Positions 1 to 8,903 are shown, counted from the stretch's first letter. The stretch is DNA of 64,000 nt from Labrys okinawensis (GCF_002982075.1 NZ_PUEJ01000015.1:60342-124341), one strand, 5' to 3'. Notes: generated by a model from the letters alone, not told the origin. Program-made: numbers and translations.

Positions 1-111
1 ATCCGCGCCATCACTACCTCCGAGATCAAGATTTCCGTGCTGATCGATGCGGCCTATACCGAACTGGCGGTACGCACGCTCCACACGCTCTACGGGCTCG
101 ACAAGGCCTGA
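1..111 (+). CDS. lysC: Aspartate kinase, C-terminal fragment (cut by window edge)
   Basis: Only the last 36 codons are inside the window; they end in TGA at 109-111. The peptide starts IRAITTSEIKISVLID and ends LHTLYGLDKA. That matches the end of the second ACT domain of aspartokinase, which phosphorylates aspartate at the head of lysine, threonine and methionine synthesis. In the family the ITTSEIKIS stretch lies in the ACT fold that binds the feedback inhibitor. The neighbour downstream is ptsP on the same strand, and lysC-ptsP is the usual order in Hyphomicrobiales, which supports the call. The catalytic domain is not visible. Confidence 0.85.
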   Translation: MRAITTSEIKISVLIDAAYTELAVRTLHTLYGLDKA

Positions 112-173
112 GCAACCGCGCCTTGTTCTGATGACGACGGCACAGCGCCCCGATGACGCAGTGCCCGGCAGAA

Positions 174-199
174 ACGGAAATACTTCTTTCAATTTCCGT
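174..199 (+). promoter_or_regulatory. Inverted repeat in the lysC-ptsP spacer
   Basis: A perfect 8-bp inverted repeat, ACGGAAAT (174-181) and ATTTCCGT (192-199), has a 10-base AT-rich spacer. It lies in the 263-bp gap between lysC and ptsP and is followed by another AT-rich stretch. It could be an operator or a weak hairpin; no T-run follows it directly. Nothing else is recognised in this gap. Confidence 0.35.
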
Positions 200-374
200 G
201 AAATCTTGCGACAGAACAAAAAGTTAGTGCGTGCTTCGTTTGGATTCTCGCGCGAGGCACGCCCCTATTCATTATCTGACCGGCCGCTTCGCCAGAACCG
301 GCCGGCCCTCTGAGGCAGCGGACGGCCCCGGGTTCGCCGGGTCGCCGGACCTGTCGAGGACATGGAGGCATCGG

Positions 375-2639
375 ATGCGTGGCGCGATCGGCGGCCCGCG
401 CCTGCTCCTCAAGCGGCTCCGCGAAGTCATGGCGGAGCCTGTTTCGGCGCAGGAGAGGCTGGACAAGACCGTTGTCTTGATCGCCGCGAACATGGTCGCG
501 GAGGTCTGCTCGGTCTATGTCCTGCGTACCGACGGCACGCTCGAACTCTATGCCACCGAAGGCCTCAATCCGAACGCGGTGCATTTGACCACCATGCGCA
601 AGGGCGAAGGCCTGGTCGGCCTCGTCGCGAAGGAAGCCGAGCCGGTCACCACCGCGGACGCGCAGCACCATCCCTCCTTCGCCTACAAGCCGGAGACGGG
701 CGAAGAGATCTACAACGCCTTCCTCGGCGTGCCGATCCTGCGCGCCGGCGAGACGCTCGGCGTCCTGGTCGTGCAGAACAAGGCCCAGCGCGCCTATTCG
801 GAAGAAGAGATCGAAGCGCTCGCCACGGTCGCCATGGTGCTGGCCGAGATGATCGCCTCCGGCGAGCTCCAGGCCCTTGCCCGCCCGGGCGCCGACCTCG
901 CCAGCCGCCGTGCCCTGCAGCTGACGGGCGCACCGCTTTCCGAAGGCGTCGGCCTCGGCCATGTCGTGCTGCACGAGCCGCGTGTGGTGGTGAAGACCCT
1001 GATCGCGGACGATGTCGGCCGCGAGACCGATCGCCTCGACAATGCCATCGTCGGCCTGCGCGATGCCATCGACACCATGCTCGACCGCGGCGATCTCGCC
1101 CGCGCCACCGAGACGCTCGACGTGCTCGAAGCCTACCGCATGTTCGCGCAGGACCGCGGCTGGATCACCAAGATGCGCGAGGTCATCGCCACCGGCGTCA
1201 CCGCCGAGGCGGCGGTGCAGCGCGTGCAGTCCGATACGCGCGCCCGCATGCAGCGCGTCGCCGATCCGATCCTGCGCGAGCGCCTCTACGATCTCGACGA
1301 TCTCGCCAACCGGCTGCTGCGCCAGCTCACCGGCGATGGGCACCACGTCTCCTCCGATTCCATGCCCAAGGATGCGGTGCTGGTGGCGCGTTCGATGGGC
1401 CCGGCGGCCCTGCTCGATTATTCGCGCGACAATCTGCGCGGCCTCATTCTCGAAGAGGGCGGTCCGACCAGCCATGTCGCCATCGTGGCGCGGGCGCTCG
1501 GCATCCCCACCGTAGGCGAGGTCGAGGGCATTACCAGCCTGGTCGAACAGGGGGATGCCATCATCGTCGACGGCTCGGTCGGCGAAGTCCAGGTGCGCCC
1601 GGCCCCCGATGTCGAGCATGCCTATGCCGAGAAGGTGCGCTTCCGGGCCAAGCGCCAGGAGCAGTATCTCGCCCTGCGCCACAAGCCGAGCCGCACCCGC
1701 GATGGCTGCGACATCAAGCTCTATATCAATGCCGGCCTCCTGGTCGACCTGCCGCACGTCAAGGAGAGCGGCGCCGACGGCATCGGACTGTTCCGCACCG
1801 AGCTGCAGTTCATGATCGCCTCGCAGTTCCCGCGCACGGGCGAACAATATGCCCTCTACAAGGCCGTGTTGGAGGCTGCCGGCGACCGGCCGGTGACCTT
1901 CCGCACCCTCGACATCGGCGGCGACAAGGTGCTGCCCTATATGCACCAGGTCGAGGAAGAAAATCCGGCGATGGGCTGGCGGGCCATTCGCCTCGGCCTC
2001 GACCGCCCCGGCCTGATGCGCTCGCAGCTGCGCGCCTTGCTGCAGGCCGCCGCCGGACGCGAGCTCAGGGTGATGTTCCCCATGATCTCGGCCTCCGAGG
2101 AGTTCGACCAGGCCCGCGAGGTGGTGGAGCGCGAGATCACCTTCCTGCGCCGCCACGGCAAGCCCCTGCCCGATCTCGTCAAGCTCGGCGCCATGGTGGA
2201 AGTGCCGAGCCTGCTGTTCCAGCTCGACGAGATCCTGCAGCGCACCGACTTCCTGTCCGTCGGCTCGAACGATCTGTTCCAGTTCCTCTATGCGGTCGAC
2301 CGCGGCAATGCCCGCGTGGCGGGCCGCTTCGACACGCTCTCCCCCTCGGTGATGCGCGCCCTGAAGATGATCGCCGACAAATCCAACGCAGCCGGCGTGC
2401 CGGTGACGCTGTGCGGGGAACTGGCCTCCAAGCCGCTGGAGGCATTGGCCCTGATCGGCCTCGGCTTCCGGCAATTGTCGATGACGCCGTCTGCGATCGG
2501 CCCGGTCAAGGCCATGCTGCTCGAGATCGAAGCGGCCGAGATCACCGAACTCGTCGATCACCATCTCAAGCCCGAAGCGGACAGGCCGTTGCGCCTTGCT
2601 CTCAGGGAATTCGCCGCCGAACGCGGCATTCCATTATAG
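375..2639 (+). CDS. ptsP: Phosphoenolpyruvate-protein phosphotransferase PtsP (EI-Ntr)
   Basis: The 754-residue protein has a GAF domain (about residues 20-165), then the phosphohistidine domain and PEP-utilising barrel of enzyme I. The phosphorylated histidine is His367 in GGPTSHVAIVARALGIP, the barrel carries GADGIGLFRTELQFM, and the active-site cysteine is Cys680 in LCGELASKP. Length and domain order are those of EI-Ntr, which passes phosphate from PEP to NPr and then EIIA-Ntr; the family GAF domain senses nitrogen status through glutamine. ATG 375 gives the usual N-terminus MRGAIGGPRLLLKRLREVM; the frame is open upstream to a GTG at 231, but that extension looks non-coding. It sits between lysC and prfA. 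The nitrogen role is inferred from the family. Confidence 0.95.
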   Translation: MRGAIGGPRLLLKRLREVMAEPVSAQERLDKTVVLIAANMVAEVCSVYVLRTDGTLELYATEGLNPNAVHLTTMRKGEGLVGLVAKEAEPVTTADAQHHPSFAYKPETGEEIYNAFLGVPILRAGETLGVLVVQNKAQRAYSEEEIEALATVAMVLAEMIASGELQALARPGADLASRRALQLTGAPLSEGVGLGHVVLHEPRVVVKTLIADDVGRETDRLDNAIVGLRDAIDTMLDRGDLARATETLDVLEAYRMFAQDRGWITKMREVIATGVTAEAAVQRVQSDTRARMQRVADPILRERLYDLDDLANRLLRQLTGDGHHVSSDSMPKDAVLVARSMGPAALLDYSRDNLRGLILEEGGPTSHVAIVARALGIPTVGEVEGITSLVEQGDAIIVDGSVGEVQVRPAPDVEHAYAEKVRFRAKRQEQYLALRHKPSRTRDGCDIKLYINAGLLVDLPHVKESGADGIGLFRTELQFMIASQFPRTGEQYALYKAVLEAAGDRPVTFRTLDIGGDKVLPYMHQVEEENPAMGWRAIRLGLDRPGLMRSQLRALLQAAAGRELRVMFPMISASEEFDQAREVVEREITFLRRHGKPLPDLVKLGAMVEVPSLLFQLDEILQRTDFLSVGSNDLFQFLYAVDRGNARVAGRFDTLSPSVMRALKMIADKSNAAGVPVTLCGELASKPLEALALIGLGFRQLSMTPSAIGPVKAMLLEIEAAEITELVDHHLKPEADRPLRLALREFAAERGIPL

Positions 2640-2652
2640 CGAGGCTGGCCCG

Positions 2653-2724
2653 GGAGCGCGGACGGCCTCGTCCGCTTTTCATCCCATGCGCAGTTTCCAG
2701 AATGCGGACAGGATGTCCGCGCTC
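2653..2724. repeat. Paired palindrome between ptsP and prfA
   Basis: GGAGCGCGGAC (2653-2663) is repeated inverted as GTCCGCGCTCC (2714-2724). Each end is also a small hairpin: GCGGACG-N4-CGTCCGC at 2658-2675 followed by TTTT, and GCGGACA-N3-TGTCCGC near 2704-2720. The first hairpin plus its T-run could be a weak terminator for ptsP. The two-palindrome layout resembles the elements flanking kdpD. Confidence 0.6.
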
Positions 2725-2745
2725 CGACAATCCCAGGACTACCCC

Positions 2746-3825
2746 ATGCTTCCCCTCGACCGCCTTGATGCCCTGCTTCGCCGTCGCGATTTCGTCGAGG
2801 CCGAACTCGCCTCCGGCCCCGACGCCGATGCCTATGTGGCCCTGGCGCGCGAACTCGCCGAGCTCGATCCCGTCGCCGCGCTCATCCGCGAATGGCAAGG
2901 CGCGCAAGATGAATTGAAGGGGGTCGAAGCCATCATCGCCGAACCGGCCATGGCCGGCGAGATGGCCGAGATGGCGGAGGAGGAGCGCAAGACCCTGCTT
3001 GAGCGCCTCGGCGAACTGGAGACGGCGATCAAACTGGCTTTGCTGCCCAAGGATGCCGCCGACGAAAAATCCGCCATTCTGGAGGTGCGCGCCGGCACGG
3101 GGGGCGACGAAGCTTCGCTCTTCGCCGGCGATCTCCTGCGCATGTATATGCGCTATGCCGATCTTCAGGGCTGGAAGACGGAGATCCTGTCCGAATCCGA
3201 AGGCACCATGGGAGGCTACAAGGAAGTCGCGCTGGCCATCAGGGGCAAGGGCGTGTTCGCCAAGCTGAAATTCGAATCCGGCGTGCACCGGGTGCAGCGC
3301 GTGCCGGTGACGGAAGCGGGTGGGCGCATCCACACCTCGGCCGCCACCGTCGCAGTGCTGCCCGAGGCCGAGGAGGTCGACATCGCCATCGAGGAGAAGG
3401 ACCTCAAGGTCGATGTCTTCAGAGCCTCCGGCGCGGGCGGCCAGCACGTCAACACCACCGACAGCGCCGTGCGCATCACCCACCTGCCCACCGGGATCGC
3501 CGTGGCGGTGCAGGCCGAACGCTCCCAGCACAAGAACCGGGCGCAGGCCATGGCGATGCTGCGCGCACGCCTCTACGAGGCCGAGCGCGAGCGCGTCGAC
3601 AGTGCCCGCGCCGCCGACCGGCGCGACCAGGTCGGCTCGGGCGACCGTTCCGAACGCATCCGTACCTATAATTTCCCGCAGGGACGCCTGACCGACCACC
3701 GCATCGGCCTCACCCTCTACAAGCTCGACCAGATCATCGCCGGCGACGCCCTCAACGAGGTGATCGACGCGCTGGTGACCGAGAACCAGGCCAGGCTGCT
3801 CGCCGCCAGCGAGGCCCGCGCGTGA
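2746..3825 (+). CDS. prfA: Peptide chain release factor 1
   Basis: The 359-residue protein recognises UAA and UAG and triggers peptide release on the ribosome. The catalytic GGQ is at residues 231-233 within GAGGQHVNTTDSAVRIT, whose glutamine is the one methylated by PrmC. The codon-recognition tripeptide is PVT in RVPVTEAGGRIHTSAAT, which places it in RF1 rather than RF2. ATG 2746 (MLPLDRLDALLRR) gives normal family length. prmC follows 43 bp downstream on the same strand, so enzyme and substrate are likely co-transcribed. Confidence 0.97.
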   Translation: MLPLDRLDALLRRRDFVEAELASGPDADAYVALARELAELDPVAALIREWQGAQDELKGVEAIIAEPAMAGEMAEMAEEERKTLLERLGELETAIKLALLPKDAADEKSAILEVRAGTGGDEASLFAGDLLRMYMRYADLQGWKTEILSESEGTMGGYKEVALAIRGKGVFAKLKFESGVHRVQRVPVTEAGGRIHTSAATVAVLPEAEEVDIAIEEKDLKVDVFRASGAGGQHVNTTDSAVRITHLPTGIAVAVQAERSQHKNRAQAMAMLRARLYEAERERVDSARAADRRDQVGSGDRSERIRTYNFPQGRLTDHRIGLTLYKLDQIIAGDALNEVIDALVTENQARLLAASEARA

Positions 3826-3868
3826 GCGGAGCGGGCGGGAGGTCCGCGGTCCCAGCCGGGGCGTTCTC

Positions 3869-4723
3869 ATGACCACGCTCGGCGGCCTTTATCGCGAGCT
3901 TCTCGCCGCTTTCCGCATAGCCGATCTTCCCACCCCCGAGCTCGATGCCCGCTGGCTGGTCGCCGAAGCCACGAGCCTGCGGCCGACCGCGATCACCCTA
4001 TCTCCCGACAGCCCGGTGACGGCGGAGGCCGCGGCAAAAACCCGCTCCTTCGCTGCCAGGCGCCTCGGCGGAGAGCCGGTGGACCGTATCCTCGGGCATC
4101 GCGCATTCTGGAGCCTGGAATTCCGCCTGGGTCCGGCGACATTGTCGCCCCGACCGGATACCGAGACCATCGTCGAGACCTGCCTTGCCTTGCTGCCCGA
4201 GCGGGATGCGGCCTATCGTCTGCTCGATCTCGGCACCGGCACCGGCGCCATCCTGATCGCCCTGCTTCATGAAAGACCCGGGGCAAGCGGGATCGGCATC
4301 GATCAGGCGGCCGATGCCCTGAGCCTCGCAGCTCTGAATGCCGCCGACAATGGCGTTGCCGGGCGAGCCCATTTCCAGCTGGGGGACTGGATGGAGGGGC
4401 TGGAAGGCGAATTCGATCTCATCGTCTCCAATCCGCCCTATATTCCCTCCGCCGACATTGCCGGGCTGGAACGGGAGGTGCGCGAGCATGATCCCGTGCT
4501 CGCGCTCGACGGCGGCACGGACGGCCTCGACGCCTATCGTGCCATCGCCAGCGGCGCGCCCCGCCTGCTGCGCCCCGGCGGGCTGCTGGTCTTCGAGCTC
4601 GGCATCGGCCAGGAAGAGGCGGTGGCGGAACTGATGCGCCATGCGGGCTTCGAGATGCTCGGCCCGGCGCGACAAGATCTCGGCGGCATTCCCCGCGCCT
4701 TGGCAGGCAAACGGCCGGGTTGA
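3869..4723 (+). CDS. prmC: Release factor glutamine N5-methyltransferase PrmC
   Basis: The 284-residue SAM-dependent methyltransferase modifies the GGQ glutamine of release factors. It has an N-terminal helical domain (about 1-95), the SAM-binding motif LLDLGTGTGAILIAL, and the catalytic NPPY at residues 188-191 in IVSNPPYIPS. Position directly after prfA is the conserved arrangement. It converges with carD, and a stem-loop at 4819-4844 separates them. Confidence 0.95.
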   Translation: MTTLGGLYRELLAAFRIADLPTPELDARWLVAEATSLRPTAITLSPDSPVTAEAAAKTRSFAARRLGGEPVDRILGHRAFWSLEFRLGPATLSPRPDTETIVETCLALLPERDAAYRLLDLGTGTGAILIALLHERPGASGIGIDQAADALSLAALNAADNGVAGRAHFQLGDWMEGLEGEFDLIVSNPPYIPSADIAGLEREVREHDPVLALDGGTDGLDAYRAIASGAPRLLRPGGLLVFELGIGQEEAVAELMRHAGFEMLGPARQDLGGIPRALAGKRPG

Positions 4724-4810
4724 CGTCTTCCTCGGGTCAGGCACGTCTCCTCCGCATCTTTCTCCCCTGCCGGCGCAACGCTTCGAAGAGCGGACGGGCC
4801 TCTGCGGTTC

Positions 4811-4844
4811 CGGAAAAGAAAAACCCCGCCGAAGCGGGGTTTTC
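4811..4844 (-). terminator. Terminator of carD, probably bidirectional
   Basis: AAAACCCCGC and GCGGGGTTTT form a strong stem with a UUCG-type loop when read on the minus strand. On that strand the stem is followed by TTTCTTTT. It lies 25 bp beyond the carD stop and about 95 bp beyond the prmC stop, so it can serve both convergent genes. Confidence 0.85.
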
Positions 4845-4868
4845 CGTATGTCTGATCGGGAAAGCGCC

Positions 4869-5453
4869 TCAGGCGGCCTCTTCCTCCTCGGCAGCCTCGT
4901 CGAAGTCCGCCTCGGCTTCCTTGGCGCCACCGCGCTTCGGCCCCTTGGCAAGGTTGGCTTCGATCACCTTCACGGCCTCGGAATCGATGAGGTCGTCGAC
5001 GGCGGCGAGCTCGCGCGCCATGCGATCGAGAGCCGCTTCATAGAGCTGACGCTCGGAATAGGACTGCTCGGGCTGAGCATCGGAGCGATAGAGATCGCGC
5101 ACGACCTCGGCAATGGCGATCAGGTCACCCGAATTGATCTTGGCTTCGTATTCCTGCGCACGGCGCGACCACATGGTGCGCTTGATGCGGGCACGGCCCT
5201 TGAGCGTGTCGAGCGCCTTGGCGACCACGGCCGGCTCGGACAGCTTGCGCATGCCGACGGAAGCGATCTTGGTGGTAGGCACGCGCAGCGTCATCTTATC
5301 CTTGGAGAAGGAAATCACGAACAGCTCAAGCTTGAAACCGGCTACTTCCTGCTCGTCGATCGACACGATTTTGCCGACGCCATGCGAGGGGTACACAATG
5401 CTCTCGCCCGTCTTGAAACCCTGCTTCGTGGACGTCTTCTTCGCTGTCGTCAT
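4869..5453 (-). CDS. carD: CarD/CdnL-family RNA polymerase-binding regulator
   Basis: The 194-residue protein opens with a CarD/TRCF Tudor-like domain (about residues 12-75: GESIVYPSHGVGKIVSID) that in the family binds the RNA polymerase beta subunit. A helical DNA-binding C-terminal domain follows, ending in a very acidic tail (EADFDEAAEEEEAA). Family members stabilise the open promoter complex at rRNA and growth-related promoters. The gene has its own long leader and a candidate promoter about 285 bp upstream. The adjacent FdxA gene lies upstream on the same strand, an order common in rhizobia. Confidence 0.93.
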   Translation of the reverse strand: MTTAKKTSTKQGFKTGESIVYPSHGVGKIVSIDEQEVAGFKLELFVISFSKDKMTLRVPTTKIASVGMRKLSEPAVVAKALDTLKGRARIKRTMWSRRAQEYEAKINSGDLIAIAEVVRDLYRSDAQPEQSYSERQLYEAALDRMARELAAVDDLIDSEAVKVIEANLAKGPKRGGAKEAEADFDEAAEEEEAA

Positions 5454-5967
5454 GACGCTTCAACGCTCCTATCATTGGCGGATGCCGAACCGGCAGCCGC
5501 ACCAAACCACGGGCAGGCTCGCGCCTGTTGCCGCAAACACCATTCGACAGTGAAACCAGGCCAAAGCTTCAAGAGCCGCCGCGAGGAACGTCGAACTGAA
5601 GGACGGTCAAAAATTCCATGTATCTATCGGCGCAATTTGCACCGACCGACTGAGGTCCCTTGAAGCTGGCACAAAAAAATTGCCCCTGTGCGGAGCAGCG
5701 GCGGGGTAACTCGGTCTCTCTCTTGACCATGCCCCGTATATATACCAAAAATCGGCAAAAATCAACGCTTTTACGCGCAAAAACGGCGCGGAAAGCGCTC
5801 GTTAAGGTTGATACCGCGCGGTTTTTGTGAATAGCCGCTATGCAAAAAGCGACGGGCATGCCCGCAGGCACCTCGACGGCGGCTTGCCCCCAAGGCCCTG
5901 AAAGCGGGCGGTGAGGCCGCCCGCGCAGTCGTGTCGAACCGGCTCGGATATGGCCCGGATCCAGCGG
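5454..5967. other. 514-bp spacer between carD and fdxA
   Basis: No gene is supported here. Bases 5590-5830 are much richer in A and T than the surroundings and hold the candidate carD promoter at 5737-5765. That predicts an untranslated leader of about 275 nt for carD, long enough to carry regulation, but I recognise no riboswitch. The part nearer fdxA (5830-5967) is GC-rich and featureless. Confidence 0.6.
5737..5765 (-). promoter_or_regulatory. Candidate sigma-70 promoter for carD
   Basis: On the minus strand, TTGATT (5765-5760) and TATATA (5742-5737) are separated by exactly 17 bp, in the most AT-rich part of the carD upstream region. The match to a housekeeping promoter is good for a GC-rich genome. 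The predicted leader to the ATG is about 275 nt. Confidence 0.6.
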
Positions 5968-6306
5968 TTAGGCGTCGCCCTGGCCCGGTTCCGGCGAGAG
6001 CAGCGGCAGCTTGTCCGGCTTGCCGTCCCACTCCTTGGAATCAGGGAAGCTGTCGCGCTTGACGGTGATGTTGGGCCAGCTCTGCGCGAATTTGGCGTTC
6101 AGTTCGAGCCAGGCCTCCAGGCCCTTTTCGGTATCGGCCTTGATGGCATCCGCCGGACATTCTGGCTCACAGACACCGCAATCGATGCATTCGTCGGGAT
6201 GGATGACGAGAAAATTCTCCCCCTCGTAGAAACAGTCCACCGGGCAGACTTCCACGCAGTCCATATATTTGCACTTGATGCAGTTCTCAGTGACCACGTA
6301 GGTCAT
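5968..6306 (-). CDS. fdxA: 7Fe ferredoxin FdxA
   Basis: The 112-residue electron carrier has the Azotobacter FdI-type ligand set. Cys9, Cys17 and Cys50 suit a 3Fe-4S cluster; Cys21, Cys40, Cys43 and Cys46 suit a 4Fe-4S cluster (CIKCKYMDCVEVCPVDC and CIDCGVCEPECPAD). The family passes low-potential electrons in the cytoplasm; no partner is encoded nearby. A second copy lies just upstream on the same strand. The start MTYVVTENC is the family start. The spacer to the paralogue (6307-6452) is AT-rich near the start and could hold a separate promoter. Confidence 0.95.
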   Translation of the reverse strand: MTYVVTENCIKCKYMDCVEVCPVDCFYEGENFLVIHPDECIDCGVCEPECPADAIKADTEKGLEAWLELNAKFAQSWPNITVKRDSFPDSKEWDGKPDKLPLLSPEPGQGDA

Positions 6307-6452
6307 GCCAGAAAATCCCGAAAGTTTATAATCTTGCTAAAACTGCCTAGCCGAACTGTGCCGACGGTTCAAGGCGCGCCTGCACAGAGCAGCCATTCGC
6401 GGCGGTAGAGGCTTGCCTGAGTTCACCACAGCCAAGACGCCCGGCCTGTCCT

Positions 6453-6803
6453 CTACCCGGCCTGTCCTGCGTCTCCGGCGCCCGGCCGAGGCGATAACAG
6501 GGCGAGCTTGCCCGGCCTGCCGTCCCACTGCCTGGCATCGGCCGCGGGCTCGCGCCGCACGGTGATCTCCGGCCAGAGATGGGCATACCGTGCGTTCAAT
6601 TCAACCCAGGCCTCCAGCCCGCTCTCGGCACCGGAGCGGATGGCATCCGCCGGACAGGCCGGTTCGCAGATGCCGCAATCGATGCATAGCAAGGGGTCGA
6701 TGACGAGCATGGTCTCGCCTTCCCGGAAGCAATCCACCGGGCACTCGGCCACGCAATCCATATATTTGCATCTGATGCAGTTCTCAGTGACCACATAGGT
6801 CAT
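6453..6803 (-). CDS. Second FdxA-type 7Fe ferredoxin (tandem paralogue)
   Basis: The 116-residue protein is a clear paralogue of its neighbour. It shares the start MTYVVTENC, all seven cluster cysteines (CIRCKYMDCVAECPVDC, CIDCGICEPACPAD) and the C-terminal pattern W-E/D-G-(R/K)-P-(G/D)-K. It differs in the second half (SGAESGLEAWVELNARYAHLWPEITVRREP) and lacks the lysines of copy one, so it is GC-shifted and more basic in arginine. I chose ATG 6803 to match the paralogue; ATG 6812 adds MAA and overlaps one arm of an inverted repeat. Tandem copies suggest two redox partners or two growth conditions, an inference only. Confidence 0.9.
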   Translation of the reverse strand: MTYVVTENCIRCKYMDCVAECPVDCFREGETMLVIDPLLCIDCGICEPACPADAIRSGAESGLEAWVELNARYAHLWPEITVRREPAADARQWDGRPGKLALLSPRPGAGDAGQAG

Positions 6804-6808
6804 GGCGG

Positions 6809-6842
6809 CCATTCCATTCAGGAGGGGTTCCTAATGGAATGG
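6809..6842 (-). promoter_or_regulatory. Perfect inverted repeat in the leader of the second ferredoxin
   Basis: CCATTCCATT (6809-6818) and AATGGAATGG (6833-6842) are perfect 10-bp inverted arms around a 14-bp spacer that itself holds AGGA and TCCT. The element ends 5 bp before the ATG at 6803 in the minus-strand message. It could be an operator, or an RNA hairpin that hides the ribosome site. The fdxA gene next door has nothing like it. Confidence 0.6.
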
Positions 6843-6874
6843 CCCGATATGGCGCGCCCAAGGCGCAATTGCGG

Positions 6875-8875
6875 TCACAAGAGATCGCGCGGGATTTTCT
6901 CATGCCAGCGGCGCTCGGCCGCCATCTCGCCATTGGCCGAGGCCTTGAGTTCACCCTCCAGTATGAAATCGGTGGCGGTCGCCTGCATCGCGGTCTTCAC
7001 CTCGATGCGGATCTGCCAGCCCTCACGCCCCATCTGATAGCTCTCGGTGAGGCGGTAGCGCGCACTGAGAGGATCATCGCCCCTGACGGTCAGCTCGCGC
7101 CGGAGGCTATGGGAGAGCGTGGTGTCGATCTCGTCGAAGCGCAGCACGCCCTCGCCGAACAGGCCGCCCTCCCCTTCCGTGACATAGGTCGCCGTGTCAG
7201 TGAGGAGGTCGAGCGAGGTAGTGCGCGCCATCCGTCCCTCTGCGACCTTGGTCGTCGGCGTACGGGCCGCGCTCAGCGCCGGTTCGAAGGCAATGACGAC
7301 GTCGTCCGCGCGGGCCCTGCGCACGGGCAGGGTCAACCGGCCGGGGCAGCGCAAGGTGAGCGTCACCGGCTCGGGTGCTGGCCAGATCAGCGGCCAATAG
7401 GCCGTGGACAAGGCCAGCCTGAGGCGATGGCCCGGCGCGAGGGCATAGCCGCAATCGCTGAGCTTGAGACGGATAGGATGGAAGCGGCCGGGCACCAGGG
7501 CTTCGGGCTCGGCATGGCTGTCGCGATGGGTCAGGTTGAGCACCCCATAGGCGATACGGCGCGAGGAACCGTCCGGGGCGACGTCGCAGAGCCGGGCGCA
7601 GAGCTGGGCCAGGGGCTTGTCGGAGGCGAGCTCCACCTCGATCTCCGGCGCGCCGAGCAATTCAAGCCGTTCGGTCAGGACCTCGCCATCGAAGCAGCAG
7701 GAGAAGGCATCGTCATGGCGCTGATCGGCCGGTTCCTCGCCGGCGACGCCGGTGCCCATCCATTCGCCTGCCGCCGCTCCCGTCCAGGCCGGCGAGGTGA
7801 AGGCGATTTCGCTGGCCCGGCCGGGCTCGGCCGCCAGGGCGCCCGGCGCCAGATGGACGGCCCTGGCGACGATCTCCGGCGACGGCCATGTCGTCTCGCC
7901 GACAAAGCGGCCGGGCACCGGATCGCGATGGCCCGGCGGTGTCCACTCCTCGACGAAGGCCCGCATCATCGGCTCGGCCATGATGCCGCGATCCACTCCC
8001 TTCAGCCAGTGATCCCACCAGCGCGTGGCCTCCTGCAGGAAGCCGATGGCCGGTCCCGGCACGCCGTCCTGCGGATAGATATGCGCCCAGGGCCCGATCA
8101 GGCCGAGCCTGGGCACGGTGAGCCCCTCGAGCAGGCGGGGAATGGCATTGGTATAGGCATCGCCCCAGCCGCCGACAGCAAAGACGGGGCATTGCACAGC
8201 CGAGAAATCCTCGCAAATCGAGCCGTGCCGCCAATAGGCGTCGCGCCTTTGATGCGCGAGCCAGAGCGCCGGGAAGAACGGCAGATGGTCGAGGCGATGC
8301 TGCCATTGCGCCCGCCAGGCCTCGCCGACCAGCGCCGGATCGGCCGGCCGGGCCTGATAGGCCAGCATGATCGAGCCCCACCACAGATTGTCGTTGAGCA
8401 GGGTGCCGCCCATGAAATGGATGTCGTCGGCATAACGGTCGTCGGTGGAGCAGACGCTGATGACGGCCTTGAGGGCCGGCGGGTTGAGTGCCGCGACCTG
8501 CAGGCAATTGAAGCCGCCCCAGCTCTTGCCCATCATGCCGACGGAACCCGTGCACCAGGGCTGGGCCGCCAGCCAGGCGATCACCTCGCAGGCGTCATCG
8601 AGTTCCCGCTGCAGATATTCGTCCTCGAGCAGGCCGTCGGACTCGCCGCTGCCGCGCATGTCGACGCGGATGGCGGCATAGCCATTGGCCGCGAACCAGC
8701 CATGCATTGGCTCGTCCCGCCCGCGCGTGCCGTCGCGCTTGCGATAGGGAATATATTCGAGGATCGCCGGCACCGGCCTGGCTTCGGCATCCTCGGGCAG
8801 CCAGAGGCGCGCGGCCAGCCGAGTGCCGTCGGCAAGGGGAATGAAGAAATGTTCGATCGTGCGGACAGGGGACAT
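6875..8875 (-). CDS. CocE/NonD-family hydrolase (X-Pro dipeptidyl-peptidase S15 type)
   Basis: The 666-residue alpha/beta-hydrolase has an N-terminal S15 catalytic domain (about 10-300) with nucleophile Ser118 in GKSWGGFN, followed by the beta-jelly-roll X-Pro dipeptidyl-peptidase C-terminal domain (about 330-560). An extra segment of about 100 residues at the C-terminus is not part of the basic family. Members cleave peptides after proline or hydrolyse esters and amides. There is no signal peptide, so it is likely cytoplasmic. It lies downstream of a peptide ABC importer on the same strand, which fits hydrolysis of imported peptides. ATG 8875 (MSPVRTIEHFF) is preferred over an in-frame TTG at 8890. 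The substrate is unknown. Confidence 0.85.
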   Translation of the reverse strand: MSPVRTIEHFFIPLADGTRLAARLWLPEDAEARPVPAILEYIPYRKRDGTRGRDEPMHGWFAANGYAAIRVDMRGSGESDGLLEDEYLQRELDDACEVIAWLAAQPWCTGSVGMMGKSWGGFNCLQVAALNPPALKAVISVCSTDDRYADDIHFMGGTLLNDNLWWGSIMLAYQARPADPALVGEAWRAQWQHRLDHLPFFPALWLAHQRRDAYWRHGSICEDFSAVQCPVFAVGGWGDAYTNAIPRLLEGLTVPRLGLIGPWAHIYPQDGVPGPAIGFLQEATRWWDHWLKGVDRGIMAEPMMRAFVEEWTPPGHRDPVPGRFVGETTWPSPEIVARAVHLAPGALAAEPGRASEIAFTSPAWTGAAAGEWMGTGVAGEEPADQRHDDAFSCCFDGEVLTERLELLGAPEIEVELASDKPLAQLCARLCDVAPDGSSRRIAYGVLNLTHRDSHAEPEALVPGRFHPIRLKLSDCGYALAPGHRLRLALSTAYWPLIWPAPEPVTLTLRCPGRLTLPVRRARADDVVIAFEPALSAARTPTTKVAEGRMARTTSLDLLTDTATYVTEGEGGLFGEGVLRFDEIDTTLSHSLRRELTVRGDDPLSARYRLTESYQMGREGWQIRIEVKTAMQATATDFILEGELKASANGEMAAERRWHEKIPRDLL

Positions 8876-8903
8876 TGGAAAATACTTCAAGAAAAACGAG
8901 CGA

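Noticed and set aside
189..2564. Long minus-strand open frame opposite ptsP
   Set aside because: It is a shadow of a GC-rich coding region, with His/Arg/Gly-rich composition and no domain; ptsP is certain.
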